A DNA stretch of 64,000 bases from contig CAYNVQ010000003.1 of NCBI GenBank assembly GCA_964400735.1, positions 186,001 through 250,000 on the forward strand, written 5' to 3'. Made by a program: the position numbers and the translations under genes. Source of the DNA: CAYNVQ01 sp964400735 (GTDB lineage: Bacteria > Acidobacteriota > Aminicenantia > Aminicenantales > Aminicenantaceae). The number at the start of each line of letters is the position of its first letter. Positions within the stretch are counted from its first letter, which is position 1. Shown piece after piece: positions 41,834 through 50,629 of the stretch. The notes below the pieces were generated by a model that had not been told where the DNA came from, made no database searches, and was given only the letters and a program-made list of their open reading frames with translations.

Positions 41834-44404
41834 TTACTCATACCGAAGCAGGTCAATGGGATTTGCGGCGGAAGATTTTACAGCCTGGTAGCTGACGGCT
41901 GCAAGTGCAGTAACCAGAACTAGAGTTCCCGATACAAAAAAGATCCAAATCCCGAGACCGATTCGATAGGAAAAATTATCCAGCCATCTATTCATGGCGA
42001 ACCACGCCGCTGGCCAGGCAATACTATTGGCGATGAGAATGAGCTTCAGAAATTCTCTGGAAAACATGGCCGCAATTCCCATAACCGACGCTCCCAAAAC
42101 CTTTCGTACGGCGATCTCTTTAGTCCGCAATTCCGTAATAAGGGCTGTGAGACCGAATAACCCCAAGCAGGCAATAATAAGAGCGAAAAATGTTACGGCG
42201 CTGAATATTTTGCCGAGTCTCGTTTCGGCCCTGTACAGGTTGTCATAGTCCTCATCGAGGAAGGAAAATTGAAAAACTTGGTTGGGCACGAGATTTTGCC
42301 ATTTGTTCTGCATAAAATTCAATGTTTGGGATATATTCTCGGGGCGGATTCTGACGGCCAGATATTCGAATAATTCGGGATAAACACAGAGGGCTATGGG
42401 TTCTAATTTCTGATGCAAAGACTTGAAGTGAAAATCTTTAATAACACCTATTACTGTCCCTCTTTTTTTGTTTAATTCAAATTGTTTACCCAAGGGCGAT
42501 TCCCATCCTATTTCCTTGACGGCGGATTCATTGAGAATATAGGCCTGTTCGGTATCGGAAGGAAACTGCCTGGAGAAATCACGTCCGGCCGCCAGCCCGA
42601 TCTCGTATGTTTTAAGGAAATCATGGTCGACGGGTATCCACTGTATCATGAGATTCTCATTCTCATCGGCTCCCTCATGCCAATAGCTCTGGTTATACAC
42701 GTCTCCTCCGGGCCGGAAGCCTGATGCAGAAGCGCCTAAAATATTGGGATTTTGCATGAATTCGTTTTTTATGATCTCTATTTTTTTCAGGGCATCTTCG
42801 TCGTAAAGAGGGATGTTGACAACATGCTCTTTGTTGAAACCAAGCTTTTTGTTCTGGACATAATTCAACTGATTATGAATCGTTATGGTCCCCACGATAA
42901 AAATGATGGAAATGGCAAACTGGGCGACAATGAGCGTTTTTCTCAAAAAGTGGCCTTTCATCCGTACGCGTTCTGATCCCTTCAGGACATTTGCAGGTTG
43001 AAGGGCCGAGAATAGAAGAGCCGGATAAGTTCCGGAGGCGGCACCGACGGCCGCTATGATGAGAATCATCAATATAAAAAGCTCGTAATTTCCAAGGTAA
43101 TCGATGCTTAGCTCTTTGCCTGCGAGGGAGTTGAATATCGGTAATAAGAAGTGTGCGGTGATTACGGCGATAATAAGGGCAATAAATGAGATATAAGTGG
43201 ACTCTCCCAGGAATTGCTTGATTATATGAAGACGGTGAGCCCCAGCCACTTTCCTTATCCCCACTTCTTTTACCCGTGTCGTGTACCGGGCCGTAGAAAG
43301 ATTGATGTAGTTGAAGCAGGCGATAAGCAAAATGAACAAGGCTATCGCCGAAAAGATATAAATGTTATGGATGTTTCCGTTCGGTGCGATTTCACCTTTC
43401 AAGTGGGAGTGAAGGTGAATGGAAGTTATGGGCTGAAGGAGATATCGCACATTATAGACGTGTCTGGCTTCGCTTCCTCTGTATTTTTCGACGAAATCAG
43501 GGATCAAATTCTGGAATTTCTCCGCTGAGAACGCTTCCGAGGTTAGGATATAGGTATGGAAATTCGAGATTCCCCACTGGCCCATATACCTCGATTTGTA
43601 ACTGACCATGGAAGCAAGAAAATCGAATCTCAGATGAGAATTTTCAGGAATGTCTTTGAAGACCCCGGTAACCGTAAAGTCCCACCTTTTGTTGAGTGTA
43701 AGGGTTTTGCCTATCGGGCCGTCTTCGCCGAAATATTTCTTGCTCGCACTTTCGGAAATGACTATCGTGTAGGGCTCTTTTAAGGCTGTTTTACTGTCGC
43801 CTTTGATCAGGGGGAGGGTGAAAATATCAAAAAATTCCGGATCGGAAAAAAAGACGGTCTCGTTGAAACGTCTGTTCTGATATCTAACAAAGTAACCATT
43901 CTTGTCAACCGTGATGGCCTTGACGATGTCTGGAAAATCATCGGTCAAGGAGGAAGCTAGAGGTGCGGGTGTCAGGGCAATCCGGTTTATATTGCCGTCG
44001 GATTGCGATGCGGCGATGACCCGGTAAATTCGGTCATGGTTTTCATAAAATCTGTCGTAGCTCAGTTCATCCTGAATCCAAAGAAATATCAAAAGTGTGG
44101 ATGTTATACCGATGGCCAGGCCGAAGAGATTGATGGCGGAATAGACTTTGTACCTGAGGAGGTTTCTCCAGGAGGTTTTCATGTAGCTCTTCAGCATTAC
44201 GATCCCCCAATAACAAGAATAAGGCACGGCCCTCAGAATCTGTCCCCAATACCATAGGTTTGCCCTGAATTTTCCCTTTTCCGATACGATCCTGTCATGG
44301 ATCTCACCAAAATCTCCTAAGGCAGAAGCACTGATAAAATTCGGCATCAGGTGATTCAATATCCGCCAGGCAATCCTTGGAGGTTTTATTTGGCTATTTT
44401 TCAT
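41834..44404 (-). CDS. MacB/FtsX-type ABC transporter permease with N-terminal prefix domain
   Basis: An 856-residue membrane protein with the layout of a fused, duplicated MacB-like permease: a cytoplasmic prefix (about 1-70, RIAWRILNHLMPNFISASAL), a transmembrane helix (AINLFGLAIGITSTLLIFLW), a periplasmic MacB core domain, three helices (near 345-470), then a second helix/periplasmic/three-helix half ending ALAAVSYQAVKSSAANPIDL. The conserved FtsX loop motifs VKEVGIRKVAGAHR and TKEIAVRKVLGAS occur in each half. Such permeases work with a separate ATPase and usually move no solute but drive periplasmic work or lipoprotein/peptide export. No ATPase gene is adjacent. It lies six bases after padR, so it is in one operon and probably under PadR control. 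Confidence 0.92.
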   Translation of the reverse strand: MKNSQIKPPRIAWRILNHLMPNFISASALGDFGEIHDRIVSEKGKFRANLWYWGQILRAVPYSCYWGIVMLKSYMKTSWRNLLRYKVYSAINLFGLAIGITSTLLIFLWIQDELSYDRFYENHDRIYRVIAASQSDGNINRIALTPAPLASSLTDDFPDIVKAITVDKNGYFVRYQNRRFNETVFFSDPEFFDIFTLPLIKGDSKTALKEPYTIVISESASKKYFGEDGPIGKTLTLNKRWDFTVTGVFKDIPENSHLRFDFLASMVSYKSRYMGQWGISNFHTYILTSEAFSAEKFQNLIPDFVEKYRGSEARHVYNVRYLLQPITSIHLHSHLKGEIAPNGNIHNIYIFSAIALFILLIACFNYINLSTARYTTRVKEVGIRKVAGAHRLHIIKQFLGESTYISFIALIIAVITAHFLLPIFNSLAGKELSIDYLGNYELFILMILIIAAVGAASGTYPALLFSALQPANVLKGSERVRMKGHFLRKTLIVAQFAISIIFIVGTITIHNQLNYVQNKKLGFNKEHVVNIPLYDEDALKKIEIIKNEFMQNPNILGASASGFRPGGDVYNQSYWHEGADENENLMIQWIPVDHDFLKTYEIGLAAGRDFSRQFPSDTEQAYILNESAVKEIGWESPLGKQFELNKKRGTVIGVIKDFHFKSLHQKLEPIALCVYPELFEYLAVRIRPENISQTLNFMQNKWQNLVPNQVFQFSFLDEDYDNLYRAETRLGKIFSAVTFFALIIACLGLFGLTALITELRTKEIAVRKVLGASVMGIAAMFSREFLKLILIANSIAWPAAWFAMNRWLDNFSYRIGLGIWIFFVSGTLVLVTALAAVSYQAVKSSAANPIDLLRYE

Positions 44405-44410
44405 TTCGTG

Positions 44411-44731
44411 TTAATCAGAAACCAGGCCAGTGAGGCCATCCCACATTGCCCTTTCTACTATTTTGATTGCCTTAAGGGCTTTGATCCCAGAATCAGTAAC
44501 TTTGTAGAATCGCTTGCTTTTTCCTCCGCGTTCCGGCGTCGGAGTGCCAAATTGCGATTCGATATAGCCCCTCTTTTCCATTCGATAGAGGGTGATATAG
44601 ATGCTTCCGGGTGATGACTGTTTTCCAGTGACCGCTTCAATGTGATCGAATATGGGAACACAATAGGCTTTCTCCCCGAGATGCAATATAGCCAATAAAA
44701 TCAGTTCTTCCTGTCTTGTTAGCAGTTTCAT
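44411..44731 (-). CDS. PadR-family transcriptional regulator
   Basis: A 106-residue winged-helix protein: LTRQEELILLAILHLGEKAY, with V-P-I-F-D-H-I, SSPGSIYITLYRMEKRGYIE (recognition helix and wing approach), RGGKSKRFYKVTDSGIKALK. This is the short PadR type with a single C-terminal dimerisation helix. PadR genes paired with permeases bearing the prefix domain are common in Acidobacteriota and Bacteroidota; the regulator usually represses the pair. GAGAGG lies upstream of the ATG. Inverted repeats lie upstream of the gene. Confidence 0.93.
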   Translation of the reverse strand: MKLLTRQEELILLAILHLGEKAYCVPIFDHIEAVTGKQSSPGSIYITLYRMEKRGYIESQFGTPTPERGGKSKRFYKVTDSGIKALKAIKIVERAMWDGLTGLVSD

Positions 44732-45114
44732 TGCCGCCTCTCTGTTGATATTCCTATAATTTAAAGGAAAATCGAGGTTTTGTCAAGAATTATTTTCCTG
44801 AAAAATAAGGGAAAATAATCGAGGAAGATTACTTTCTTCATCACCACACCTGTTTCAGTCAGGCCAGAAACAATTTTTTGATTTTTGTAAATATGAATAA
44901 GGCGTTGATTGCTGCCTGCAATTTAAGGGTGATGCTGGAAAAAAAGCACGAACGTTCCAGAGGCTGAAACAAGAAATGCATGATGGTTCTATGAACTTCT
45001 GATATTCATTCCCACCGTTTTTAGCTTTGACTTAATGAACTCTGAATCGTTAGAAGGGAATAAGAAGAGATTCAAATCAATGGAATCGGTGTCGGTGAAG
45101 AGAATAGAATTTTT
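44732..45114. promoter_or_regulatory. padR upstream region with promoter and inverted repeat
   Basis: On the minus strand TTGACA (44786-44781) is followed after 17 bp by TAAATT (44763-44758), a moderate promoter. Just upstream of it lies the perfect inverted repeat ATTATTTTCC (44789-44798) / GGAAAATAAT (44810-44819), a plausible PadR operator. A looser TTCCT-N9-AGGAA dyad overlaps the -10 box. The rest of this 383-bp gap, up to the coiled-coil gene at 45115, shows nothing further. Confidence 0.5.
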
Positions 45115-45705
45115 TCACTCAAAAACCTTTTTTTCCAGGACCTTTTCTTTCTGTCCCAGATACTCGAAATCCTTTTCCATAATCCTTGTCTTGATTTTCA
45201 GGTTCTCTGATTCGATTTTCAATTTGGTGAGCTCCACCACAAGATTATGGCTGAGGCCGTGGAGGAGTTTGATGTACTCCTTGGCTTTGTTCAGGTCTTT
45301 GAAAACAAGGTCGATCCGCTGGTTGGCGGCATCAATTTTGGGGTCGACCTGGTTGTGTTTTTTCCAGAGGGTCTCCAGGTTTTTGTTCGTCCGGTCGAGA
45401 ATTTCGATGGTGTTCCTCACTTCCTGATGGACGGGGAAGACCAAAAATTTGATGAGAGGGGAAACGGGCTTCATGATTTTCAGGAGCATGGCTTTTGCTT
45501 TTTCTTTAGGGCCTCCTGGAATTTCCCTTCCGGCAGATGCGGATGCCGGAGGAAAGGAATAATCGATTCCTTCGGTTTGGGAAGGCTCGGGCGCATGGGG
45601 CTGACTGGCGATTTTCTCCCTGATCTGCTCCATGATATCCGCTACATCGATATTTTCATAATCTATTTTTATTTCCTCTGTTTTGTCTTTTTTTTCTTTT
45701 TTCAT
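45115..45705 (-). CDS. Coiled-coil protein associated with glycan genes
   Basis: ATG 45705 with GAGGAGAGG just upstream; 196 residues. The N-terminal IDYENIDVADIMEQIREKIA is a motif I associate with the start of proteins encoded in polysaccharide clusters (often methyltransferases or glycosyltransferases with an N-terminal tether). Here it is followed by a Pro/Ser-rich linker and a long coiled coil (about 95-196, EVRNTIEILDRTNKNLETLW then LTKLKIESENLKIKTRIMEK). No catalytic domain is present. It is divergent from the O-antigen ligase. Possibly a chain-length or assembly scaffold, as inferred from context only. Confidence 0.65.
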   Translation of the reverse strand: MKKEKKDKTEEIKIDYENIDVADIMEQIREKIASQPHAPEPSQTEGIDYSFPPASASAGREIPGGPKEKAKAMLLKIMKPVSPLIKFLVFPVHQEVRNTIEILDRTNKNLETLWKKHNQVDPKIDAANQRIDLVFKDLNKAKEYIKLLHGLSHNLVVELTKLKIESENLKIKTRIMEKDFEYLGQKEKVLEKKVFE

Positions 45706-46057
45706 AATCCTCTCCTCGATCCGTCTCACTTTTTTTTGTATCGGCTATCAGGGTTTTGAAAATTTTTGTATTCCCCTGCACGCATTCTTCCTGACCCGTA
45801 TTCGGAATAGCCTTCAGGCGGATATTTTAAATAAAATCCCAAATCAAAAGCAAATTATGCCTGAAAAATCAGCGGCTCGGGGGATGTTTTTGTTTTCAAA
45901 AGGGGCTCAAGGATTTGACATTTCGCCCGACTTAAATAATGATAACGTCTTCGTTTTTTTGAGCGAGGAGGCCGGGTTCGGCTCTGGACCTCGCCGTTTC
46001 TCAGCGGCCTTTTATCCTGGTGAGCGGAGCATTACTGAGCAATAGAGAAGCGATCCG
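45706..46057. other. Divergent intergenic region with promoter for the O-antigen ligase gene
   Basis: 352 bp between divergent genes. TTGACA (45915-45920), 16-bp spacer, TAATGA (45937-45942) reads toward the plus strand, with a predicted start near 45950 and a leader of about 108 nt. No clear minus-strand promoter was found. Confidence 0.5.
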
Positions 46058-47236
46058 ATGAGATTCACCCAAGTCGTTGATATCAAAAAAAATACCTCCT
46101 TCTTCTTATGGTTTTTTATATCTCTTTACCTGTTTTTTTCCATGATCTCCATCACCATCAGCATGCTTTTTCTCGCTTTGGCTTTCGTCTGCTGGCTGGT
46201 TCAATGTATTCAAAAAAAGCTAAAGCCCCATTTTCCCGGCTTTTTTTGGCCTTTGATCGTCTACGCCCTCCTGACCCTTCTCTCTTCCTTCTTTTCTATC
46301 GATCCGGCGGCCAGCCTTGTGGACAGCCGGGAGCTCCTTCTTTTTTTGGTGGTCCCCATAGTCTATATGGGGATTTCCAAGGAGGAGGAGCTTAAAAAAG
46401 CCAACCTCGCCTTGCTGGCTTCGACCCTCATCAACATCGTCTATTCCATTTTTTACTTCTTTTTTCGGGCGGCGCCCGAGGAGCGTATAACGGGATTCAT
46501 GGATCATTACATGACTCAGGCCGGAATGCTGATGCTCTTTTGCTGTCTGGCCCTGAGCTTGTTTTTATTTTCGAAAGAAAAATCAAGATTCATATGGGGG
46601 GCCGGTTTTGTCCTGGCTCTTTTCGCCATGGCCCTCACCCTGACAAGAAGCGCCTGGGTGGGCCTTGCTGTGGCTGTGGTCCTAATCCTCTATTTTTACA
46701 GGCCCTTAACCCTTCTGGCCGTCCCCCTCGTTTTAGGTCTCTTCCTTCTTCTCAGCCCCTCGTACATGAAAAAAAGGGCTTATGACATCTTCAGTCTTAA
46801 GGACCTGTCCAATATCCACAGGATCGAGTACTTGAAGATTGGAGTTAAGATTATCGGGGAATACCCACTTTTGGGAACCGGCCCAAGCATGGTGGATGAT
46901 GTTTTCCAGGATCCAAAATATGATCTTACCGACCAGGCCAGGGAGAACGTTCATCTCCACAATAACTTTATACAGATAGCGGCCGAGAGAGGGATTCCGG
47001 CGCTGTTGGCCTGGCTTAGCTTCGTCGTGTGGGCCTTCATTTCCCTTATTCGATTTCTCCTGGGGAAGGAAGCGTGGCTTAGGGCCGTTGCCGTAGCCGC
47101 CCTGGCGGCCCTCGCCGCCGTCATGACGGCCGGTCTTTTCGAGTACAATTTCGGTGACTCTGAGATCAATATTCTGTTTCTCTACATCCTCACCTTGCCC
47201 TTCATTCTCAATAGGATTAAAACTGGCCATTCTTAG
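46058..47236 (+). CDS. O-antigen ligase/polymerase-family membrane protein
   Basis: A 392-residue protein with about ten to twelve transmembrane helices (for example FLWFFISLYLFFSMISITIS, LLVFLALFAMALTLT-like segments, LLAVPLVLGLFLLLSP). The Wzy_C/WaaL signature lies in the large loop near residues 225-310: RIEYLKIGVKIIGEYPLLGT, then GPSMVDD and VHLHNNFIQIAAERGIPALL, the conserved H-N-x-x-x-x-x-x-E-x-G pattern. It either joins O-antigen to lipid A-core or polymerises repeat units in the inner membrane's outer leaflet; the two cannot be told apart here. It opens the glycan region. Confidence 0.92.
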   Translation: MRFTQVVDIKKNTSFFLWFFISLYLFFSMISITISMLFLALAFVCWLVQCIQKKLKPHFPGFFWPLIVYALLTLLSSFFSIDPAASLVDSRELLLFLVVPIVYMGISKEEELKKANLALLASTLINIVYSIFYFFFRAAPEERITGFMDHYMTQAGMLMLFCCLALSLFLFSKEKSRFIWGAGFVLALFAMALTLTRSAWVGLAVAVVLILYFYRPLTLLAVPLVLGLFLLLSPSYMKKRAYDIFSLKDLSNIHRIEYLKIGVKIIGEYPLLGTGPSMVDDVFQDPKYDLTDQARENVHLHNNFIQIAAERGIPALLAWLSFVVWAFISLIRFLLGKEAWLRAVAVAALAALAAVMTAGLFEYNFGDSEINILFLYILTLPFILNRIKTGHS

Positions 47237-47542
47237 AACAAAGGAAGTCAGTAAAGTCGCCAGATAGAAGAAACACGTTTCCATGCAGATGTTGGGAAAA
47301 ATCTTAAAGATGCGGGACTTACCAGCACGACAAAAAAATTAGGAACGGCTAGAGTGATATCGGAGAATTCCGACTCAACCTAACCCATCCTTCAATTTTC
47401 TCCCCTTCGACCATGGTTCTGGTGAGACTTCCCCGAAACTCTTGACAGACGAAGTTCTTGGTATTTGACCGGCTTTCTTTCCTATGATATAAGCTAGAAA
47501 TAAACATCCCAGTCAGGATCGTCAGACGATTAGAGAGAAGCA
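47237..47542. other. Intergenic stretch with promoter of the glycan operon
   Basis: 306 bp. The promoter TTGACC (47465-47470), 17-bp spacer, TATAAG (47488-47493) points into 47543, with a leader of about 43 nt. No other element was recognised. Confidence 0.6.
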
Positions 47543-48094
47543 ATGCCCGATCGATACGAAAAAAAGTCCCATAATGAAGAGATGGCCGATGCCCGTAAAG
47601 CTGCGATAAAACAGAGACTTGCCTACTTGAAGGAAGAATTGAACCGCCAGAAAGAGCAGATGCAGGAAATCAGGGACTTGGTCAAAAAGGAGATCGTTGC
47701 CCACTATGAAAGCGACCTCTGGGAATTGTCGTCCAAAGAACTGGATCAAGAGATGGGAAAGCTTTTGTCCTTTTTGAACGAAGACATCGATCCCTTATCT
47801 ATTAAAAAAATCACGTCTCACAGGAAAATAATCGGAAGTTTTATTGTCTTGGCAAAAAAAAGTATGACAAAAATCTTCCGTGCTCTTTTTGCCGCCTACC
47901 TCCAAAGGCAGAGAAGGTTCAACGAAAGCGCGGTCCGGTTTCAGCTCGCTTCCTTTATCAGGTTCCGAAGAATGGAGGAGAAACTGGATGGAATCGAAAA
48001 AATAACAAAGGAAATTAGCGAACAGCAGGAAGCCTTACTGGATGCCATCGGACACCTGTCGGAAAGATTAGGAGAGAATGGCCCAAAAAGATAG
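47543..48094 (+). CDS. Coiled-coil protein of unknown function in glycan operon
   Basis: A 183-residue charged protein. The N-terminus (ARKAAIKQRLAYLKEELNRQ) and C-terminus (RRMEEKLDGIEKITKEISEQ) are predicted coiled coils on either side of a helical middle. No signal peptide or catalytic motif. It overlaps the glycosyltransferase at 48078 by 17 bases, so the two are translationally coupled. Together with 45115-45705 it is one of two coiled-coil proteins next to the glycan enzymes. No family recognised. Confidence 0.7.
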   Translation: MPDRYEKKSHNEEMADARKAAIKQRLAYLKEELNRQKEQMQEIRDLVKKEIVAHYESDLWELSSKELDQEMGKLLSFLNEDIDPLSIKKITSHRKIIGSFIVLAKKSMTKIFRALFAAYLQRQRRFNESAVRFQLASFIRFRRMEEKLDGIEKITKEISEQQEALLDAIGHLSERLGENGPKR

Positions 48095-49508
48095 CGACCT
48101 TGAAATTGAACGATTTGTCGACCTGGGACGCCGTTCCCCTCGAAAGCTTCTGTATTTACTGGATAGAATCTCTAAAGAGGATGATGCTGGCCAGCTCTCC
48201 GGCCTTTTACCTTCTTTGGTATCTAAGCTGGTAGAGACACTCCCACTAAAAGAATTGGAAAGGGTATTGCCAGTTCTCTTCGAGACTGTGGCCTCTCATT
48301 CGGGAGTTCAGGCAGCGGTGAATCTTCTTTCCCGAACCGAGATTTTGCTTGGGTACCGAAGACCGCGCATCGGCATCTATGACCATACATTCCATACTAT
48401 CGGAGGCGGACAGAAATACGGGTGCACCATCGCCTATTCCCTGAAGGACGAGTTCGACATCACCATCATCGTCAACAGAAGGGTCACCCATGAGGAATTG
48501 AAAGAATGGTACGGCCTCGACCTCGCGCTCTGCCAGATAAGAACGATACCGCTTCCTTTTTTCGAAAAGCATAACTTCCCTGCAATCGATCCTCAAGCCG
48601 TCAACCGGAGGATCGAAAATCCCTTCGACCGGATAAGCCTCGAAAGCGGAAATTATGATATCTTCATCAACAACAGCATGTTGGAGAAGATCTATCCTTT
48701 GAGCCCTGTTTCCGTGATGGTCTGCCATTTTCCGGAAAGAAGGAGATCCTGTTATTTTTATGCGGATAAGTACACCTACATCGTCCACAATAGCCTCTAT
48801 ACGGCTGAATGGATTCGAAAAAGATGGAAGCTCGATCCCACAACCCATATTTATCCTCCGGTGGATTTTGCCGGTGTGCCCTCCCGTCTAGAAAAAGAGA
48901 ATATCATCCTTTCTGCGGCTCGTTTCGAAACAGGAGGGAGCAAGCAGCAGTTGGAGATGGTGAAGGCGTTCGAGGCGCTGCGCCGGAGTTTCCCAGAGGA
49001 GTTGAGGGAGTGGCGGCTCGTTTTGGTGGGAGGAAGCACTGAACAGAATCCTTATCTGGAGAGAATCAAAAAATATCTGTCCGAGGGAGTCCGGAAAAAC
49101 ATCGAATTGAAAGTGAATATTCCAGTTAACGAACTTGGATCGTACTACAGAAGGGCGAAGATATTCTGGCATTTCTGTGGACTTTACCAGTCGGATCCGG
49201 CTTTGGTGGAGCATTTCGGGATGTCGATCGTGGAGGCCATGCAAAACCACTGTGTTCCTGTCGTCTTCGATGGAGGCGGTCAGAAGGAGATCGTGGAACA
49301 GGGAGTGTCGGGTTATCGGTTTTCTTCCCTCAAAGAAATGAGGGAAAAGACCCTGGCTTTGGTACGGGATGAAAGCCTCAGGAACAAACTGAGCCAGGGA
49401 GCTTATGCACGCGGCCTTCTTTTCACCCGGGAAGTTTTTATATCCAGGGTTAAAGAACTTTTTGGCCGGATTATGAACACTCATTTTTCGAACAGGGTAG
49501 ATCATTAG
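48078..49508 (+). CDS. Glycosyltransferase, GT4-like
   Basis: A 476-residue GT-B enzyme. The N-terminal Rossmann half holds GIYDHTFHTIGGGQKYGCTI, with the glycine loop after the first strand. The C-terminal half contains KENIILSAARFETGGSKQQLEM, WRLVLVGGSTEQNPYLERI, and the nucleotide-sugar site EHFGMSIVEAMQNHCVPVVF with the E-x7-E pattern of GT4 enzymes, then GGGQKEIVEQGVSGY. About 90 N-terminal helical residues precede the fold. It transfers a sugar to a lipid-linked or cell-surface glycan in the cytoplasm; donor and acceptor are unknown. ATG 48078 with AGGAGA upstream. Confidence 0.93.
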   Translation: MAQKDSDLEIERFVDLGRRSPRKLLYLLDRISKEDDAGQLSGLLPSLVSKLVETLPLKELERVLPVLFETVASHSGVQAAVNLLSRTEILLGYRRPRIGIYDHTFHTIGGGQKYGCTIAYSLKDEFDITIIVNRRVTHEELKEWYGLDLALCQIRTIPLPFFEKHNFPAIDPQAVNRRIENPFDRISLESGNYDIFINNSMLEKIYPLSPVSVMVCHFPERRRSCYFYADKYTYIVHNSLYTAEWIRKRWKLDPTTHIYPPVDFAGVPSRLEKENIILSAARFETGGSKQQLEMVKAFEALRRSFPEELREWRLVLVGGSTEQNPYLERIKKYLSEGVRKNIELKVNIPVNELGSYYRRAKIFWHFCGLYQSDPALVEHFGMSIVEAMQNHCVPVVFDGGGQKEIVEQGVSGYRFSSLKEMREKTLALVRDESLRNKLSQGAYARGLLFTREVFISRVKELFGRIMNTHFSNRVDH

Positions 49509-49529
49509 AGGAAAAAAGGAAGGCTTGGC

Positions 49530-50552
49530 ATGGGAATTTTATTTTCCATCGTGATTTTGACCAAAAATTCCTTGAGCGTCATCCCCGATTTGATGGATGT
49601 TCTGCTCTCCCAGAAATTTCCCTTTCCCTTTGAGATCATTTTTATGGATAACAGCTCCACCGACGGGACAGTCGAGTATCTTCAGAGCCTAAAGCAAAAA
49701 AAAGGCGAGATTCAGATCGTTCATGTTCCGGAGGGCGAATTCAGCCACAGCGGAACACGGATGAAGGCAGCCGGCATAGCCAGAGGAAAATTCGTCGTTT
49801 TTTTTACCGATGATGTGATTCCGGTAGGTCACGATTTTCTGGACAAACTTACCCATCCGGTCAGAGAGAGGAAAGCGGCGGCTTCCTATGGGGTTTTCCA
49901 AATAGGCGGCAAAAGGGAGTTTGATCCCATAGATGCCTATCTCCATAATGACCACTATAAAATATACCGGGATTTCTCAGAACACCTGACAGAGTACTGC
50001 TGGAGTCTATTGCTCCCTCAGACCAGAAGAATCTTGAGCAATTTTGACAATTGTGCTTCCTGTATCGATAAAAATGTGCTGTTGGAACAGAAACTTCCCC
50101 CCATCCCCTACGGAGAAGATATGATTTTTGCCAAAAAATTGATTTTGAACGGTTACCGGGTTGCCCATGCGAAAAATGCCAAGTTTTATCACTGGCATAA
50201 AACTAAATTCAGCTACATGATGAAGAGAATGTGTATCGATCAACATCTGAGCATCCCGGAGTTTGGCCTGTTTTACATCTTCGGTTTGAAAGGGCTGGTC
50301 AAGAATATCGTGATCAGAATAATACACAGGACTTGGGTCGGTCTTTTTAAAGTCAAAATCCCCGTTTGGAAGAGATTTTACTGGATCGGGTATAATGGGA
50401 AGGTTTTGGTGGCCGATTTTTTAGGGAAATACATCGGGACGTTGGATAAAAATAAGCTGGGAGGGGTATTCGGCCCTTTGAAAAGAAGGCTGTACAGAAA
50501 AAAAGTAGAATTCATCGAAGAAATCGAGGCCAAATCGATCTTGAGGTATTGA
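49530..50552 (+). CDS. Glycosyltransferase family 2 (rhamnosyltransferase-like)
   Basis: A 340-residue GT-A enzyme. SIVILTKNSLSVIPDLMDVL and FEIIFMDNSSTDGTVEYLQS are the standard first strands. FFTDDVIPVGHDFLDKLTHP carries the metal-binding acidic pair, and PIPYGEDMIFAKKLILNGYR holds the catalytic-base region (G-E-D). The pattern resembles rhamnosyltransferases of O-antigen clusters, consistent with the RmlD-like and RmlC-like genes downstream, but this does not fix the sugar. AAGGAAGG precedes the ATG. Confidence 0.93.
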   Translation: MGILFSIVILTKNSLSVIPDLMDVLLSQKFPFPFEIIFMDNSSTDGTVEYLQSLKQKKGEIQIVHVPEGEFSHSGTRMKAAGIARGKFVVFFTDDVIPVGHDFLDKLTHPVRERKAAASYGVFQIGGKREFDPIDAYLHNDHYKIYRDFSEHLTEYCWSLLLPQTRRILSNFDNCASCIDKNVLLEQKLPPIPYGEDMIFAKKLILNGYRVAHAKNAKFYHWHKTKFSYMMKRMCIDQHLSIPEFGLFYIFGLKGLVKNIVIRIIHRTWVGLFKVKIPVWKRFYWIGYNGKVLVADFLGKYIGTLDKNKLGGVFGPLKRRLYRKKVEFIEEIEAKSILRY

Positions 50553-50629
50553 GTCGAAATTTTTTGTCGGATATAATGTTTTGCTTGAATTCCACTCCCG
50601 AAAGAAAGGAACGATTGTAAGGCAAAAAA

